12,078 nt of DNA, from assembly GCA_902783615.1 (NCBI GenBank), contig CACZRQ010000025.1, positions 1 through 12,078 of the forward strand. The letters are read 5' to 3'. Below, in pieces: positions 1 to 7,471 of this stretch. The DNA comes from an uncultured Bacteroidales bacterium (GTDB taxonomy: Bacteria; Bacteroidota; Bacteroidia; Bacteroidales; Bacteroidaceae). Made by a program: the position numbers and the translations under genes. The notes beneath the pieces are model-generated. The model was not told where the DNA came from. It searched no databases and worked only from the letters and a program-made list of their open reading frames with translations. The first letter of the stretch is position 1; each line of letters opens with the position of its first letter.

Positions 1-445
1 AGGTGTGGATGGCCATCGCCATGTTGTGGCGGATGCGGAACACAGCACCGAAAGTGTTGGTACGCATACGCAGGTGAGCCACCTCACGCAGGAACTCCAT
101 TGAGTGACCTTTCTTCTGCAAAGGATATGTATTGTCGGCAATGCCGAGCACTTCAATCTCACGTGCCTGAATTTCAACCTGCTGGCCAGAACCAACTGAT
201 TCTGTCAGCACACCGTTCACGCTCAGGCAAGCACCAGTAGTAATGTCTTTCAGCAAATTCTCGTCGAAGCTTTCCAAATCGACTACAATCTGCACATTAT
301 GAATGATGGAACCGTCGTTCAAGGCAATGAAGCTCACCTTCTTGCTACCCCTGCGGGTGCGAACCCAACCTTTCACGTTTACCAAAGCACCAAAATCGTT
401 GCGCTTCAGCACATCCACCACTTTTGTTCTACGAATATTCTCCAT
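1..445 (-). CDS. asnS: Asparaginyl-tRNA synthetase, N-terminal part (truncated by window edge)
   Basis: Charges tRNA-Asn with asparagine in the cytoplasm (class IIb aminoacyl-tRNA synthetase). Only the first 148 residues lie in the window; the rest runs off the left edge. The visible part begins MENIRRTKVVDVL and contains the OB-fold anticodon-binding domain at about residues 18-100, with the typical GWVRTRRGSKKVSFIALNDG stretch. It then enters the catalytic domain through the family signature KKGHSMEFLREVAHLR followed by RTNTFGAVFRIRH, which separates AsnRS from AspRS and LysRS. The start is the ATG at 443-445 (minus strand), 30 bp after the stop of rluB. The short gap and shared direction suggest transcription with rluB and purB. 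Nothing odd is seen. Identity is from recognised motifs; only the fragment can be judged. Confidence 0.93.
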   Translation of the reverse strand, partial: MENIRRTKVVDVLKRNDFGALVNVKGWVRTRRGSKKVSFIALNDGSIIHNVQIVVDLESFDENLLKDITTGACLSVNGVLTESVGSGQQVEIQAREIEVLGIADNTYPLQKKGHSMEFLREVAHLRMRTNTFGAVFRIRHNMAMAIHT

Positions 446-475
446 ATCGTTAAAATTACACCTTATTTATATATA

Positions 476-1843
476 TTAAGCGAATGAGCCCATGCGCAGG
501 AAGTTCACCTCCTGCTGAGTGAGGAATCTCCAGTCGCCACGTTTCAGACCCTTCTTGGTCAAGCCAGCGAAGAGCACACGGTCGAGCTTGGTCACCTTAT
601 AGCCCAGGTGCTCGAAGATGCGGCGCACAACACGGTTCTTGCCAGAGTGAATCTCAATGCCAATATCGTTCTTCTTAGTCTCATCAGCATAAGCAATCTC
701 ATCGGCACGAATCTCGCCATCTTCCAACTCGATACCTGCTGAAATCTTATCCATATCTTCCTGGGTGAGATCCTTGTCCAAACGCACGCGGTAGATTTTC
801 TTCTTCTCAAACTTAGGATGAGTCAGTTTGGAAGCCAGCTCACCATCGTTGGTAAGAAGCAGCACTCCAGTGGTATTGCGGTCAAGGCGACCCACAGGAT
901 AGATGCGCTCAGGGCAAGCACCCTTTACAATGTCCATCACAGTCTTACGAGCCTGAGGATCGTCAGTGGTAGTCACGCAATCCTTTGGCTTGTTCAGCAA
1001 CACATAGATCTTACGTTCAATAGAAACGGGCTGATCGTGGAACTTCACCTCGTCACCACGTTTAATCTTGGTACCCAATTCCTTCACCACTTCACCATTC
1101 ACGGTAACCACACCAGCCTGGATGTACTCGTCAGCCTCGCGGCGAGAGCAGATGCCGGCATTAGCCAGGAACTTGTTCAGACGGATATCGTCATCAGGTG
1201 TATAGATTTCAGTATATTCAACAGGACGGTGGTTATTGATCTTCATACCACCCCTGCGCTGCTGCGGACGGCCTGGCTTGCCGAAGCGGCCACCTCCACC
1301 CTGACGTGGACGGAATGAGCGCTGATCGCCACCCTCGCTGTTATAGCGTGGACGGTAAGGACGCTGATCGCCACCTTCACTGTTATAACGAGGACGGTAA
1401 GGACGCTGATCGCCACCTTCTTCGCTGTTATAACGGGGACGGTAAGGGCGTTCGCTATTATTGTAACCGCCACCACCTTGATTGTAGCGTGGGCGATATG
1501 GACGCTGTTCGCCACCTTCGCCATTGCTGGTGAAACGAGGACGGTAAGGACGCTGTTCGCCACCTTCATTGCTGTTAAAACGAGGACGGTAAGGACGCTG
1601 CTCGCCACCCTCACCATTGCTGGTGAAGCGAGGGCGATAAGGACGCTGCTCACCTCCATTGCTGTGGTAACCTCTCTGCTGACGGTTGGAATTGTCTGCA
1701 TTCGGATTAAAACGAGGGCGATAAGGCCTGTCGTTTGTGTAAACACGCTGTGGTCTTGATCCACGGTTGAAACCTTCAAATTGATTTCCATCGGCATTGC
1801 CGGCTGATTCGGCATTCTGCCACTTTTCGTCTTCTGTAATCAT
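476..1843 (-). CDS. rluB: 23S rRNA pseudouridine synthase, RluB/RsuA type, with long Arg/Gly-rich repeat extension
   Basis: Predicted to convert a specific uridine of 23S rRNA to pseudouridine in the cytoplasm. The protein has 455 residues, against roughly 240-300 for a bare RluB/RsuA enzyme. Residues about 1-200 are low-complexity, rich in Arg, Gly, Tyr, Pro and Asn, with nine RPYRPR-type units. An S4 RNA-binding domain follows at about 218-270 (RLNKFLANAGICSRREADEY). The catalytic domain is at about 275-450, with the GRLDRNTTGVLLLTNDGE motif placing the catalytic Asp at residue 321. The motif NRVVRRIFEHLGYKVTKLDR lies at 403-422. The ATG at 1843 is the first start in frame and opens with MITEDEKWQ. 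The gene lies between purB and asnS on the same strand. The catalytic part looks intact. RluB is the closest assignment, but RluE/RluF-like specificity cannot be excluded from sequence alone. Confidence 0.9.
   Translation of the reverse strand: MITEDEKWQNAESAGNADGNQFEGFNRGSRPQRVYTNDRPYRPRFNPNADNSNRQQRGYHSNGGEQRPYRPRFTSNGEGGEQRPYRPRFNSNEGGEQRPYRPRFTSNGEGGEQRPYRPRYNQGGGGYNNSERPYRPRYNSEEGGDQRPYRPRYNSEGGDQRPYRPRYNSEGGDQRSFRPRQGGGGRFGKPGRPQQRRGGMKINNHRPVEYTEIYTPDDDIRLNKFLANAGICSRREADEYIQAGVVTVNGEVVKELGTKIKRGDEVKFHDQPVSIERKIYVLLNKPKDCVTTTDDPQARKTVMDIVKGACPERIYPVGRLDRNTTGVLLLTNDGELASKLTHPKFEKKKIYRVRLDKDLTQEDMDKISAGIELEDGEIRADEIAYADETKKNDIGIEIHSGKNRVVRRIFEHLGYKVTKLDRVLFAGLTKKGLKRGDWRFLTQQEVNFLRMGSFA
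1304..1729 (-). repeat. In-gene tandem repeats encoding RPYRPR(F/Y)-GG(D/E)Q units in rluB
   Basis: Nine imperfect copies of a roughly 42-54 bp unit lie inside the rluB reading frame. Units begin at residues 39, 67, 83, 98, 114, 132, 147, 161 and 175; the last is degenerate (RSFRPR). The typical unit reads RPYRPRYNSEGGDQ or RPYRPRFTSNGEGGEQ. Neighbouring copies are nearly identical at DNA level (for example around 1340-1420), which suggests expansion by slippage or unequal exchange. Unit lengths are multiples of three, so copy-number changes would keep the frame. The repeat also opens long spurious frames on the plus strand between about 1240 and 1815. Confidence 0.9.
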
Positions 1844-1873
1844 TTTACAAAGTTAATTAATTGTTTGTACTGC

Positions 1874-1889
1874 TTGGCCTCACGGCCAA
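1874..1889 (-). other. Small GNRA-capped hairpin in the purB-rluB spacer
   Basis: In the minus-strand transcript this reads UUGGCC-GUGA-GGCCAA: a perfect 6-bp stem closed by a GUGA tetraloop (GNRA class). It sits in the 81-bp gap between the purB stop and the rluB start. No U-tract follows on the minus strand, so it does not look like an intrinsic terminator. It could be a processing or stability element in the polycistronic message. Function is inferred, and a short stem like this can occur by chance. Confidence 0.4.
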
Positions 1890-1924
1890 ATGTTTTTCTC
1901 TCGAGATTTAAATATTTTTTGTAA

Positions 1925-3271
1925 TTATATGCCTGTATAATTCATTGGGGTAATGGCGCGCAGTTCCTGCTTCACTTCCTCACTCACCTCCAAGCTTTCG
2001 ATGAAGTTGCGGATGGATGATTCGGTAATGGCTTCATTGGTGCGCGTCAGTGCCTTCAAAGCCTCGTAAGGATGTGGGTATGCTTCGCGACGTAGCACAG
2101 TCTGAATGGCTTCAGCCACCACACTCCAGCAGTCGTTCAGATCAGCATCGATTGCATCACGATTCAGCAACAGCTTGCGCAATCCTTTCAGCGTGCTCTG
2201 GATGGCAATGAGGCTATGTCCCATCGGCACACCGATGTTACGCAGCACGGTCGAGTCGGTAAGGTCGCGCTGAAGTCGAGAAACTGGCAACTTCATGGCC
2301 AAGTGCTGATAGATGGCGTTGGCTATGCCCACATTGCCCTCGGAATTCTCGAAGTCGATGGGGTTCACTTTGTGAGGCATGGCGCTGGAGCCCACCTCGC
2401 CAGCCTTGATCTTCTGGTGGAAATATCCCATGGAGATATACATCCAGCAATCTCTGTCAAGGTCCATAATGACAGTATTGATGCGACGCAGCGCATCGAA
2501 CACAGCTGCCAGGTTGTCGTAGTTGGAAATCTGTGTAGTGAACTGCTCACGCTGCAAGCCCAGTTTCTCATCCACGAATTTATTGCCGAAATCTTTCCAG
2601 TCATAGGCAGGATAAGCCACATGATGTGCGTTATAGTTGCCTGTTGCGCCACCAAACTTAGCCGTGATTGGACATGCCTTCAGTAAATCGAGCTGCTGCT
2701 GTAGGCGATACACATACACCTCAATCTCCTTGCCTAAGCGGGTGGGAGAAGCAGGCTGACCATGTGTCTTGGCCAACATGGCGATGTCTTTCCAGTCAGC
2801 AGCATAGTCGGCCAACTGCTGGATGAGTTCCTGCAAAGCTGGATAAAACACCTCATTCAAAGCATCCTTGAGAGACAGCGGAACAGATGTATTGTTGATA
2901 TCCTGCGAAGTGAGACCGAAGTGGATGAACTCCTTGTAGTCATCCAGTCCGCCAATCCTATCGAACTGCTCCTTCAGGAAATACTCTACAGCCTTTACAT
3001 CGTGGTTGGTCACAGCCTCAATCTCCTTGATGCGGGCAGCATTGGCTTCGCTGAAGTGGCGGTAAATGTCGCGAAGCACCTCAAACACCTGATGATCCAC
3101 CCCTGCCAACTGAGGGAGCGGCAACTCACACAGCGTTATGAAGTATTCCACCTCAACCTGCACACGATACTTAATCAAAGCATATTCAGAGAAATAAGCG
3201 GCAAGTGACTCAGTCTTACCTCTATAGCGCCCGTCGATAGGCGAAATGGCTGTCAGTTTATCTAATTCCAT
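1925..3271 (-). CDS. purB: Adenylosuccinate lyase
   Basis: Catalyses two steps of purine synthesis in the cytoplasm: SAICAR to AICAR plus fumarate, and adenylosuccinate to AMP plus fumarate. The 448 residues match the length of the E. coli-type PurB subgroup. Family markers are clear: the N-terminus LTAISPIDGRYRGKT, a FGLTSQDINNTS stretch at 118-129, the KTHGQPASPTRLGKE motif at 168-182 (His170 corresponds to the catalytic-base region), and the fumarase/aspartase superfamily signature GSSAMPHKVNPIDFENSEGN at 294-313, whose Ser residues lie on the catalytic loop. The ATG at 3271 gives the canonical N-terminus. It is the first gene of the purB-rluB-asnS cluster and diverges from the GH9 gene. 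A Bacteroidetes -7 box lies 37 bp upstream. No frameshift or missing motif is seen. Confidence 0.97.
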   Translation of the reverse strand: MELDKLTAISPIDGRYRGKTESLAAYFSEYALIKYRVQVEVEYFITLCELPLPQLAGVDHQVFEVLRDIYRHFSEANAARIKEIEAVTNHDVKAVEYFLKEQFDRIGGLDDYKEFIHFGLTSQDINNTSVPLSLKDALNEVFYPALQELIQQLADYAADWKDIAMLAKTHGQPASPTRLGKEIEVYVYRLQQQLDLLKACPITAKFGGATGNYNAHHVAYPAYDWKDFGNKFVDEKLGLQREQFTTQISNYDNLAAVFDALRRINTVIMDLDRDCWMYISMGYFHQKIKAGEVGSSAMPHKVNPIDFENSEGNVGIANAIYQHLAMKLPVSRLQRDLTDSTVLRNIGVPMGHSLIAIQSTLKGLRKLLLNRDAIDADLNDCWSVVAEAIQTVLRREAYPHPYEALKALTRTNEAITESSIRNFIESLEVSEEVKQELRAITPMNYTGI

Positions 3272-3307
3272 GCAATAATTTTATCCCTTTTCAATCATTT
3301 TAGGGTG

Positions 3308-3315
3308 CAAAGATA
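3308..3315 (-). promoter_or_regulatory. Probable -7 box of the purB-rluB-asnS promoter
   Basis: The minus strand reads TATCTTTG followed by C, a perfect match to the Bacteroidetes primary sigma factor -7 consensus TAnnTTTG. It lies 36 bp upstream of the purB ATG, giving a 5' leader of roughly 30 nt. No clear TTG -33 element is found at the usual spacing; the upstream stretch is A-rich instead. Assignment rests on the consensus and position. Confidence 0.55.
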
Positions 3316-3338
3316 GTGATTTTTATTTTTATTTTGTG

Positions 3339-3351
3339 TACTTTTGGCCAA
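3339..3351 (+). promoter_or_regulatory. Probable -7 box of the GH9-GH125 promoter, overlapping a TTGGCCAA palindrome
   Basis: The plus strand reads TACTTTTG at 3339-3346, matching TAnnTTTG, about 62 bp upstream of the preferred GH9 start at 3409. The perfect 8-bp palindrome TTGGCCAA (3344-3351) overlaps its 3' end and could be a regulator half-site, but 8 bp is short. No convincing -33 TTG is seen. The box lies only 23 bp from the divergent purB -7 box, so the two promoters would share DNA. Confidence 0.4.
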
Positions 3352-3408
3352 TAAATTGTAAAAAAAACGTTTGTAATGAATGAGATCAACCATAATAAAA
3401 CGAAAAAC

Positions 3409-5937
3409 ATGAAAACAAAAAGAATCTTTTTAGGCTTAATTGCTATGGCAACGGCACTTATAAGTGCTTCCGCACAGCAGTTCCAGTTGAATTCCACAGG
3501 CTATTTCACCAACCAAGGTGTGGACGTGATGGCATTCAACGATTTCTATCCTGAGGGTCATCAGGGAGGTATCAGCGTATTGATGAATGGGCATCGCATT
3601 GCCACCAACGGCGATATACGCATGGAGGCCACGCCTGGGCAATGGCAACCAGTACCTAAGCAGTTGAGCCGCAAGGTGGAAGGGAACAGTATTGTGACTA
3701 CCCTCTGCTTCCCCGACTCTGCCCGCCACATGACGGGTTTCAACCCAATGGTTTATCCTGACTATGTATTCAATTATACCGTAAAGGCTGAAGCCCAAGG
3801 TGGTAGCATCGTGGTGACGGTGGACATCGACAAACCTGTGCCTCCACAGTTGCAAGGCAAAGTGGGTTTCAACCTGGAGTTCTTCCCTGGTTGGCTGTTT
3901 GGCAAGCCTTGGGTGATGGATGGCCAAAGCGGCATCTATCCACAGCAGCCTAACTCTCCCCTGGCATTCACCAAGCAGAATTTGGGATTCGACGGCAACT
4001 TCCACGATGGCAAAAAGCCGTTGGCCGACCCAAAACAGCTGAATGGCAAGGGATACAGTCCACTGATTGCCGACGATATTATCAGCGAACCTTATGCGGT
4101 GGGTAAGAAGTTCACTTCCCGCCCTGACGATCCTTACAGCAAGCTCACCGTTGAATCGCTCACGGGCGACTTGAAACTCTATGACGGACGCATGAACCAC
4201 AACAATGGTTGGTTCGTGCTGCGCAGCGAGATTGCTCCTGGTGCCACCAAGGGTGCCGTGAAATGGATCATCACTCCAAACATTGTACCTGGATGGCTCT
4301 ATACGCCTGTGATTCAGACCTCACAGGTGGGCTATCATCCCAATCAGCCTAAAGAGGCTATCATCGAAACAGATAGTCGCGACCAAGCTCGCGCAGAGGC
4401 TTTGATCATGAAGATTAGTGCTGAAGGAGAGAAAGTGGCCAAGACAGTGAGCCCAAAGGAATGGGGCAAGTTCCTACGCTACAACTATCTAAAAGTTGAT
4501 TTCAGCGACATCACCGAGCCAGGTCTCTACCAAGTAAAATACGGAACTTCTGCCTCTTCGGTATTCAGAATCGACAAAGATGTATATGATAGAGGTGTTT
4601 GGCAACCCGTGATAGAATACTTCCTGCCAGTTCAGATGTGCCACATGCGAGTGAACGAGAAATATCGCGTATGGCACGATGCGTGCCACATGGACGATGC
4701 GCAGATGGCACCAGTGGGTAATCACATCGACGGTTACGACCAGCGTCCAGGACTCTCAAAATACCAAGCTCGTACCGTGGTGCCTGGCGTGAATGTGGGT
4801 GGCTGGCATGATGCAGGCGACTTCGACCTGCGTGTAGAATCACAAGCTGGCGAGGCTTACATCCTGACTATGGCTTACGAAGCTTTCCATCCAGAGATTG
4901 ATGTGACAGCTATCGATCAGGTGAACCATGTGACTGAGATCCATCAGCCTGACGGCAAGAACGATATTCTGCAACAGATTGAGAATGGTGCTCTTACGGT
5001 GGTGAACAGTTACATCTCATTGGGACGACTCTATCGAGGCATTATCTGCAACAGCCTGCGTCAGTATGCCATGTTGGGCGATGCGGCTGCTATGACGGAT
5101 GGCGTAATTGGCAACGATGACGATCGCTGGATTTTCACAGAAGACAATCCTGGCAGGGCTTTGAGCACAGCTGCCCAACTGGCTGCTGTTTCAAGGGTAC
5201 TGAAGGGCTTCAACGACACATTGAGTGTGCATTGCCTGAACATTGCCACCACGATCTATGACCAGGTAGAAGCTAACGAACGACTGGCAAGTAGCAAGCT
5301 GCATGTGGCTGCAGAACTGTATCTTACCACTCAGCAACAGAATTACCTCAACTACTTTCTGGACAACCAGCAGGTAGTGATGCAGCAAATAGGCCGCACT
5401 GGTTGGTTTATGGCTCGCGTGGCCAAAATCATTGAAACCATGAAAGACAAAAAGGCTAAACAGTTTACCACAGCGTTCAAGACTGCATTGGCAACGCAGA
5501 AAGCCAACCTCGACAAGCAGGCTTCGGAAACACCTTATGGTGTGCCTTACCGCCCAAGCATCTGGGGAGCAGGTTGGGATATCCAACGCTTTGGCTATGA
5601 ATACTATTTCTTGGCTTCAGCTTATCCTGAAATCTTCCCGAAAGATACCATCTACAATGCTTTGAACTTCATTTTGGGTTGTCACCCAGGCTCTAATCAG
5701 GCATCGTTTGCTTCGGGCGTAGGTGCTGAGTCGGCCACTGTGGCATACGGCTTGAACCGTGCCGACTGGAGCTACATCCCTGGTGGTGTGGTATCTGGTA
5801 CAGCTCTCATTCGTCCAGACTTCCCAGAACTGTTGACGTTCCCATTCCTGTGGCAACAGGTTGAATATGTTTTGGGTGGTGGTTCATCACACTACATGTT
5901 CCTGGCTTTGGCTGCCCAGCAGATTAGTAAGAATTGA
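3409..5937 (+). CDS. Secreted glycoside hydrolase, family 9-like, with Ig-like domain and unassigned N-terminal region
   Basis: Predicted exported inverting beta-glycoside hydrolase of 842 residues. An in-frame ATG at 3376 would add 11 polar residues; the ATG at 3409 is preferred because it begins directly with a signal peptide (MKTKRIFLGLIAMATALISASA, cleavage before QQ). Residues about 25-290 form a region I cannot assign. About 300-389 (PVIQTSQVGYHPNQPKEA onward) is the cellulase N-terminal Ig-like domain found in CelD-type GH9 enzymes. About 390-842 is an alpha-toroid-type catalytic domain. The GGWHDAGDFD motif at 464-473 supplies the expected GH9 Asp pair (468 and 471), and WQQVEYVLGG near the C-terminus supplies the probable acid Glu819. 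The usual GH9 HHR-type motif is not evident in the GCHPGSNQASFASGVGAES region (757-775), so the substrate may not be cellulose. It lies 14 bp upstream of the GH125 gene, probably in one operon. Exact substrate unknown. Confidence 0.85.
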   Translation: MKTKRIFLGLIAMATALISASAQQFQLNSTGYFTNQGVDVMAFNDFYPEGHQGGISVLMNGHRIATNGDIRMEATPGQWQPVPKQLSRKVEGNSIVTTLCFPDSARHMTGFNPMVYPDYVFNYTVKAEAQGGSIVVTVDIDKPVPPQLQGKVGFNLEFFPGWLFGKPWVMDGQSGIYPQQPNSPLAFTKQNLGFDGNFHDGKKPLADPKQLNGKGYSPLIADDIISEPYAVGKKFTSRPDDPYSKLTVESLTGDLKLYDGRMNHNNGWFVLRSEIAPGATKGAVKWIITPNIVPGWLYTPVIQTSQVGYHPNQPKEAIIETDSRDQARAEALIMKISAEGEKVAKTVSPKEWGKFLRYNYLKVDFSDITEPGLYQVKYGTSASSVFRIDKDVYDRGVWQPVIEYFLPVQMCHMRVNEKYRVWHDACHMDDAQMAPVGNHIDGYDQRPGLSKYQARTVVPGVNVGGWHDAGDFDLRVESQAGEAYILTMAYEAFHPEIDVTAIDQVNHVTEIHQPDGKNDILQQIENGALTVVNSYISLGRLYRGIICNSLRQYAMLGDAAAMTDGVIGNDDDRWIFTEDNPGRALSTAAQLAAVSRVLKGFNDTLSVHCLNIATTIYDQVEANERLASSKLHVAAELYLTTQQQNYLNYFLDNQQVVMQQIGRTGWFMARVAKIIETMKDKKAKQFTTAFKTALATQKANLDKQASETPYGVPYRPSIWGAGWDIQRFGYEYYFLASAYPEIFPKDTIYNALNFILGCHPGSNQASFASGVGAESATVAYGLNRADWSYIPGGVVSGTALIRPDFPELLTFPFLWQQVEYVLGGGSSHYMFLALAAQQISKN

Positions 5938-5951
5938 TTTGTAAATCTTAT

Positions 5952-7415
5952 ATGATGAAAAAGTTAACAACAACATTATTCGCAGCGTTGATACTACATG
6001 TGTCAGCGCTGCATGCATCAAGCATTAGCGTAGAGCCTCAGGTTTGCGCCACCGATGCCATTTCCTTTACCGACCAACGCCCTTCAGCTGAGAAACGTCT
6101 GTTCCGTTCCGACGCTGTGGAGAAGACCATCCAACAGATGCAGGCTCGCCTGAAGAACCCGAAATTGGCGTGGATGTTCAGCAACTGTTTCCCTAACACA
6201 CTGGATACCACCGTGCATTTCAGTAAGGATGCCAAGACGGGCAAGCCTGACACCTTTGTTTATACGGGCGATATCCATGCCATGTGGTTACGCGACTCGG
6301 GAGCTCAGGTATGGCCTTACGTACAGTTGGCCAACGAAGATGCCAAACTGAAAGAGATGGTGGCTGGTGTCATCAACCGCCAGTTTGCCTGCATCAACAT
6401 AGACCCCTTTGCTAACGCATTCAACATGGAAGCGATTCCTGGTGGCGGCGAGTGGAAAACTGACATGACCGACATGAAGGATGAGTTGCACGAGCGTAAG
6501 TGGGAAATCGACTCGCTTTGCTACCCCATCCGCCTGGCCTTTGAATACTGGAAAGTAACAGGCGATGCCAGTGTATTCGATACGGTCTGGCTTGAAGCTA
6601 TCCAGAACATTCTGAAGACTTTCCGCGACCAGCAGCGTAAGGAGAGCAAGGGCAGCTATCGCTTTATGCGCCGCACCGAACGACAGTTCGACACCATGAG
6701 CAACGACGGTTGGGGAGCTCCTGTGAAACCTGTGGGCCTGATAGCTTCGGCTTTCCGTCCATCTGACGATGCAACGGTATTCCTGTTCTTAGTGCCATCC
6801 AACTTCTTCGCAGTGAAATCTTTGCGTCAGGCGGCAGAGATCCTGACCAGCGTGAACAAACGCAGCGATTTGGCTCAGCAATGTACCGCTTTGGCCAACG
6901 AGGTGGAGCAGGCTTTGCAGCAGTATGCCATCTACGACCATCCGAAATATGGTAAGATGTATGCCTACGAGGTGGACGGCTTCGGCAACCACCTACTGAT
7001 GGATGATGCCAATGTGCCTTCATTAATATCCATGCCTTATTTAGGACTGATGGACATCAACGACCCTATCTACCAGAACACCCGTCGCTTTGTGTGGAGT
7101 GAAGACAATCCTTATTTCTTCCGCGGCAAGGCTGGCGAGGGTATTGGAGGTCCACACATTGGTCACGATATGCCTTGGCCTATGAGCATCATGATGCGTG
7201 CATTTACCTCGCAGGACGATCAGGAAATCAAGCAGTGTATCAAGATGTTGATGGACACCGATGCCGGCACAGGCTTCATGCATGAATCATTCCACAAGGA
7301 CGATGCTACCCATTTCACCCGCGCATGGTTTGCTTGGCAGAACACCCTGTTTGGCGAGTTGATCATCAAGCTGGTGAACGATGGCAAGTTGAATTTATTG
7401 AATAGTATTGAGTGA
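5952..7415 (+). CDS. GH125 exo-alpha-1,6-mannosidase, secreted
   Basis: Predicted metal-independent inverting exo-alpha-1,6-mannosidase, close in recalled sequence to Bacteroides BT3781. Family blocks are very well conserved: TGDIHAMWLRDSGAQVWPY, INRQFACINIDPFANAFN, LHERKWEIDSLCYPIRLA, NDGWGAPVKPVGLIASAFRP followed by SDDA, VDGFGNHLLMDDANVPSL, WSEDNPYFFRGKAGEGIGGP, and GTGFMHESFHKDD followed by FTRAWFAWQNTLFGEL. The Glu of MHESF is the likely general base and an Asp in RPSDDA the likely acid, by analogy with studied GH125 enzymes. Of two adjacent ATGs (5952 and 5955) the first is listed, giving 487 residues; an in-frame TTG at 5934 is less likely because it would add residues before the signal peptide. 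The leader MMKKLTTTLFAALILHVSALHA has no lipobox, so the protein is probably periplasmic. It follows the GH9 gene by 14 bp, consistent with a shared transcript and stepwise breakdown of an alpha-mannoside-containing glycan. Confidence 0.95.
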   Translation: MMKKLTTTLFAALILHVSALHASSISVEPQVCATDAISFTDQRPSAEKRLFRSDAVEKTIQQMQARLKNPKLAWMFSNCFPNTLDTTVHFSKDAKTGKPDTFVYTGDIHAMWLRDSGAQVWPYVQLANEDAKLKEMVAGVINRQFACINIDPFANAFNMEAIPGGGEWKTDMTDMKDELHERKWEIDSLCYPIRLAFEYWKVTGDASVFDTVWLEAIQNILKTFRDQQRKESKGSYRFMRRTERQFDTMSNDGWGAPVKPVGLIASAFRPSDDATVFLFLVPSNFFAVKSLRQAAEILTSVNKRSDLAQQCTALANEVEQALQQYAIYDHPKYGKMYAYEVDGFGNHLLMDDANVPSLISMPYLGLMDINDPIYQNTRRFVWSEDNPYFFRGKAGEGIGGPHIGHDMPWPMSIMMRAFTSQDDQEIKQCIKMLMDTDAGTGFMHESFHKDDATHFTRAWFAWQNTLFGELIIKLVNDGKLNLLNSIE

Positions 7416-7440
7416 TTTTGGAAAAAAATGACTATCTTCG
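7408..7440 (+). promoter_or_regulatory. Probable Bacteroidetes promoter for rseP
   Basis: A TTG at 7408-7410 (-33-like) is followed after 22 bp by TATCTTCG at 7433-7440, matching TAnnTTTG at all but one position and continuing as CACCC, a common context for this box. Transcription would start around 7446, about 25 nt before the rseP ATG. The -33 element overlaps the end of the GH125 gene (stop 7413-7415), suggesting rseP can be expressed independently of the hydrolases. Consensus-based prediction. Confidence 0.5.
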
Positions 7441-7471
7441 CACCCGATTTTAACAAACAAGACAAGATTGA

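Noticed and set aside
818..1318. A 166-codon plus-strand frame opposite the rluB catalytic region
   Set aside because: It has no recognisable domain and lies antisense to a strongly conserved enzyme core.
1304..1729. Regularly spaced repeats resembling a CRISPR array
   Set aside because: The whole unit is repeated with no unique spacers, unit lengths are multiples of three, and the array is in frame inside rluB.
1240..1815. Long open frames on the plus strand, and in another minus frame, opposite or overlapping the rluB N-terminus
   Set aside because: They are by-products of the repetitive Arg/Gly-coding DNA. Their translations are low-complexity shadows with no domain, while the rluB frame carries the intact enzyme.
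1848..1855. TAACTTTG on the minus strand just before the rluB ATG, matching the -7 box consensus
   Set aside because: It is 4 bp from the start codon, which would give an almost leaderless message, and no -33 element is present. Probably chance in AT-rich DNA.
3376..3408. Upstream in-frame ATG as the start of the GH9 gene
   Set aside because: It would place 11 polar residues ahead of a standard signal peptide; the ATG at 3409 gives a canonical exported N-terminus.
3436..4200. A 254-codon minus-strand frame opposite the GH9 N-terminal region
   Set aside because: The composition looks like a reverse shadow, there is no domain or start context, and the plus-strand frame has a signal peptide and continues into a conserved enzyme.
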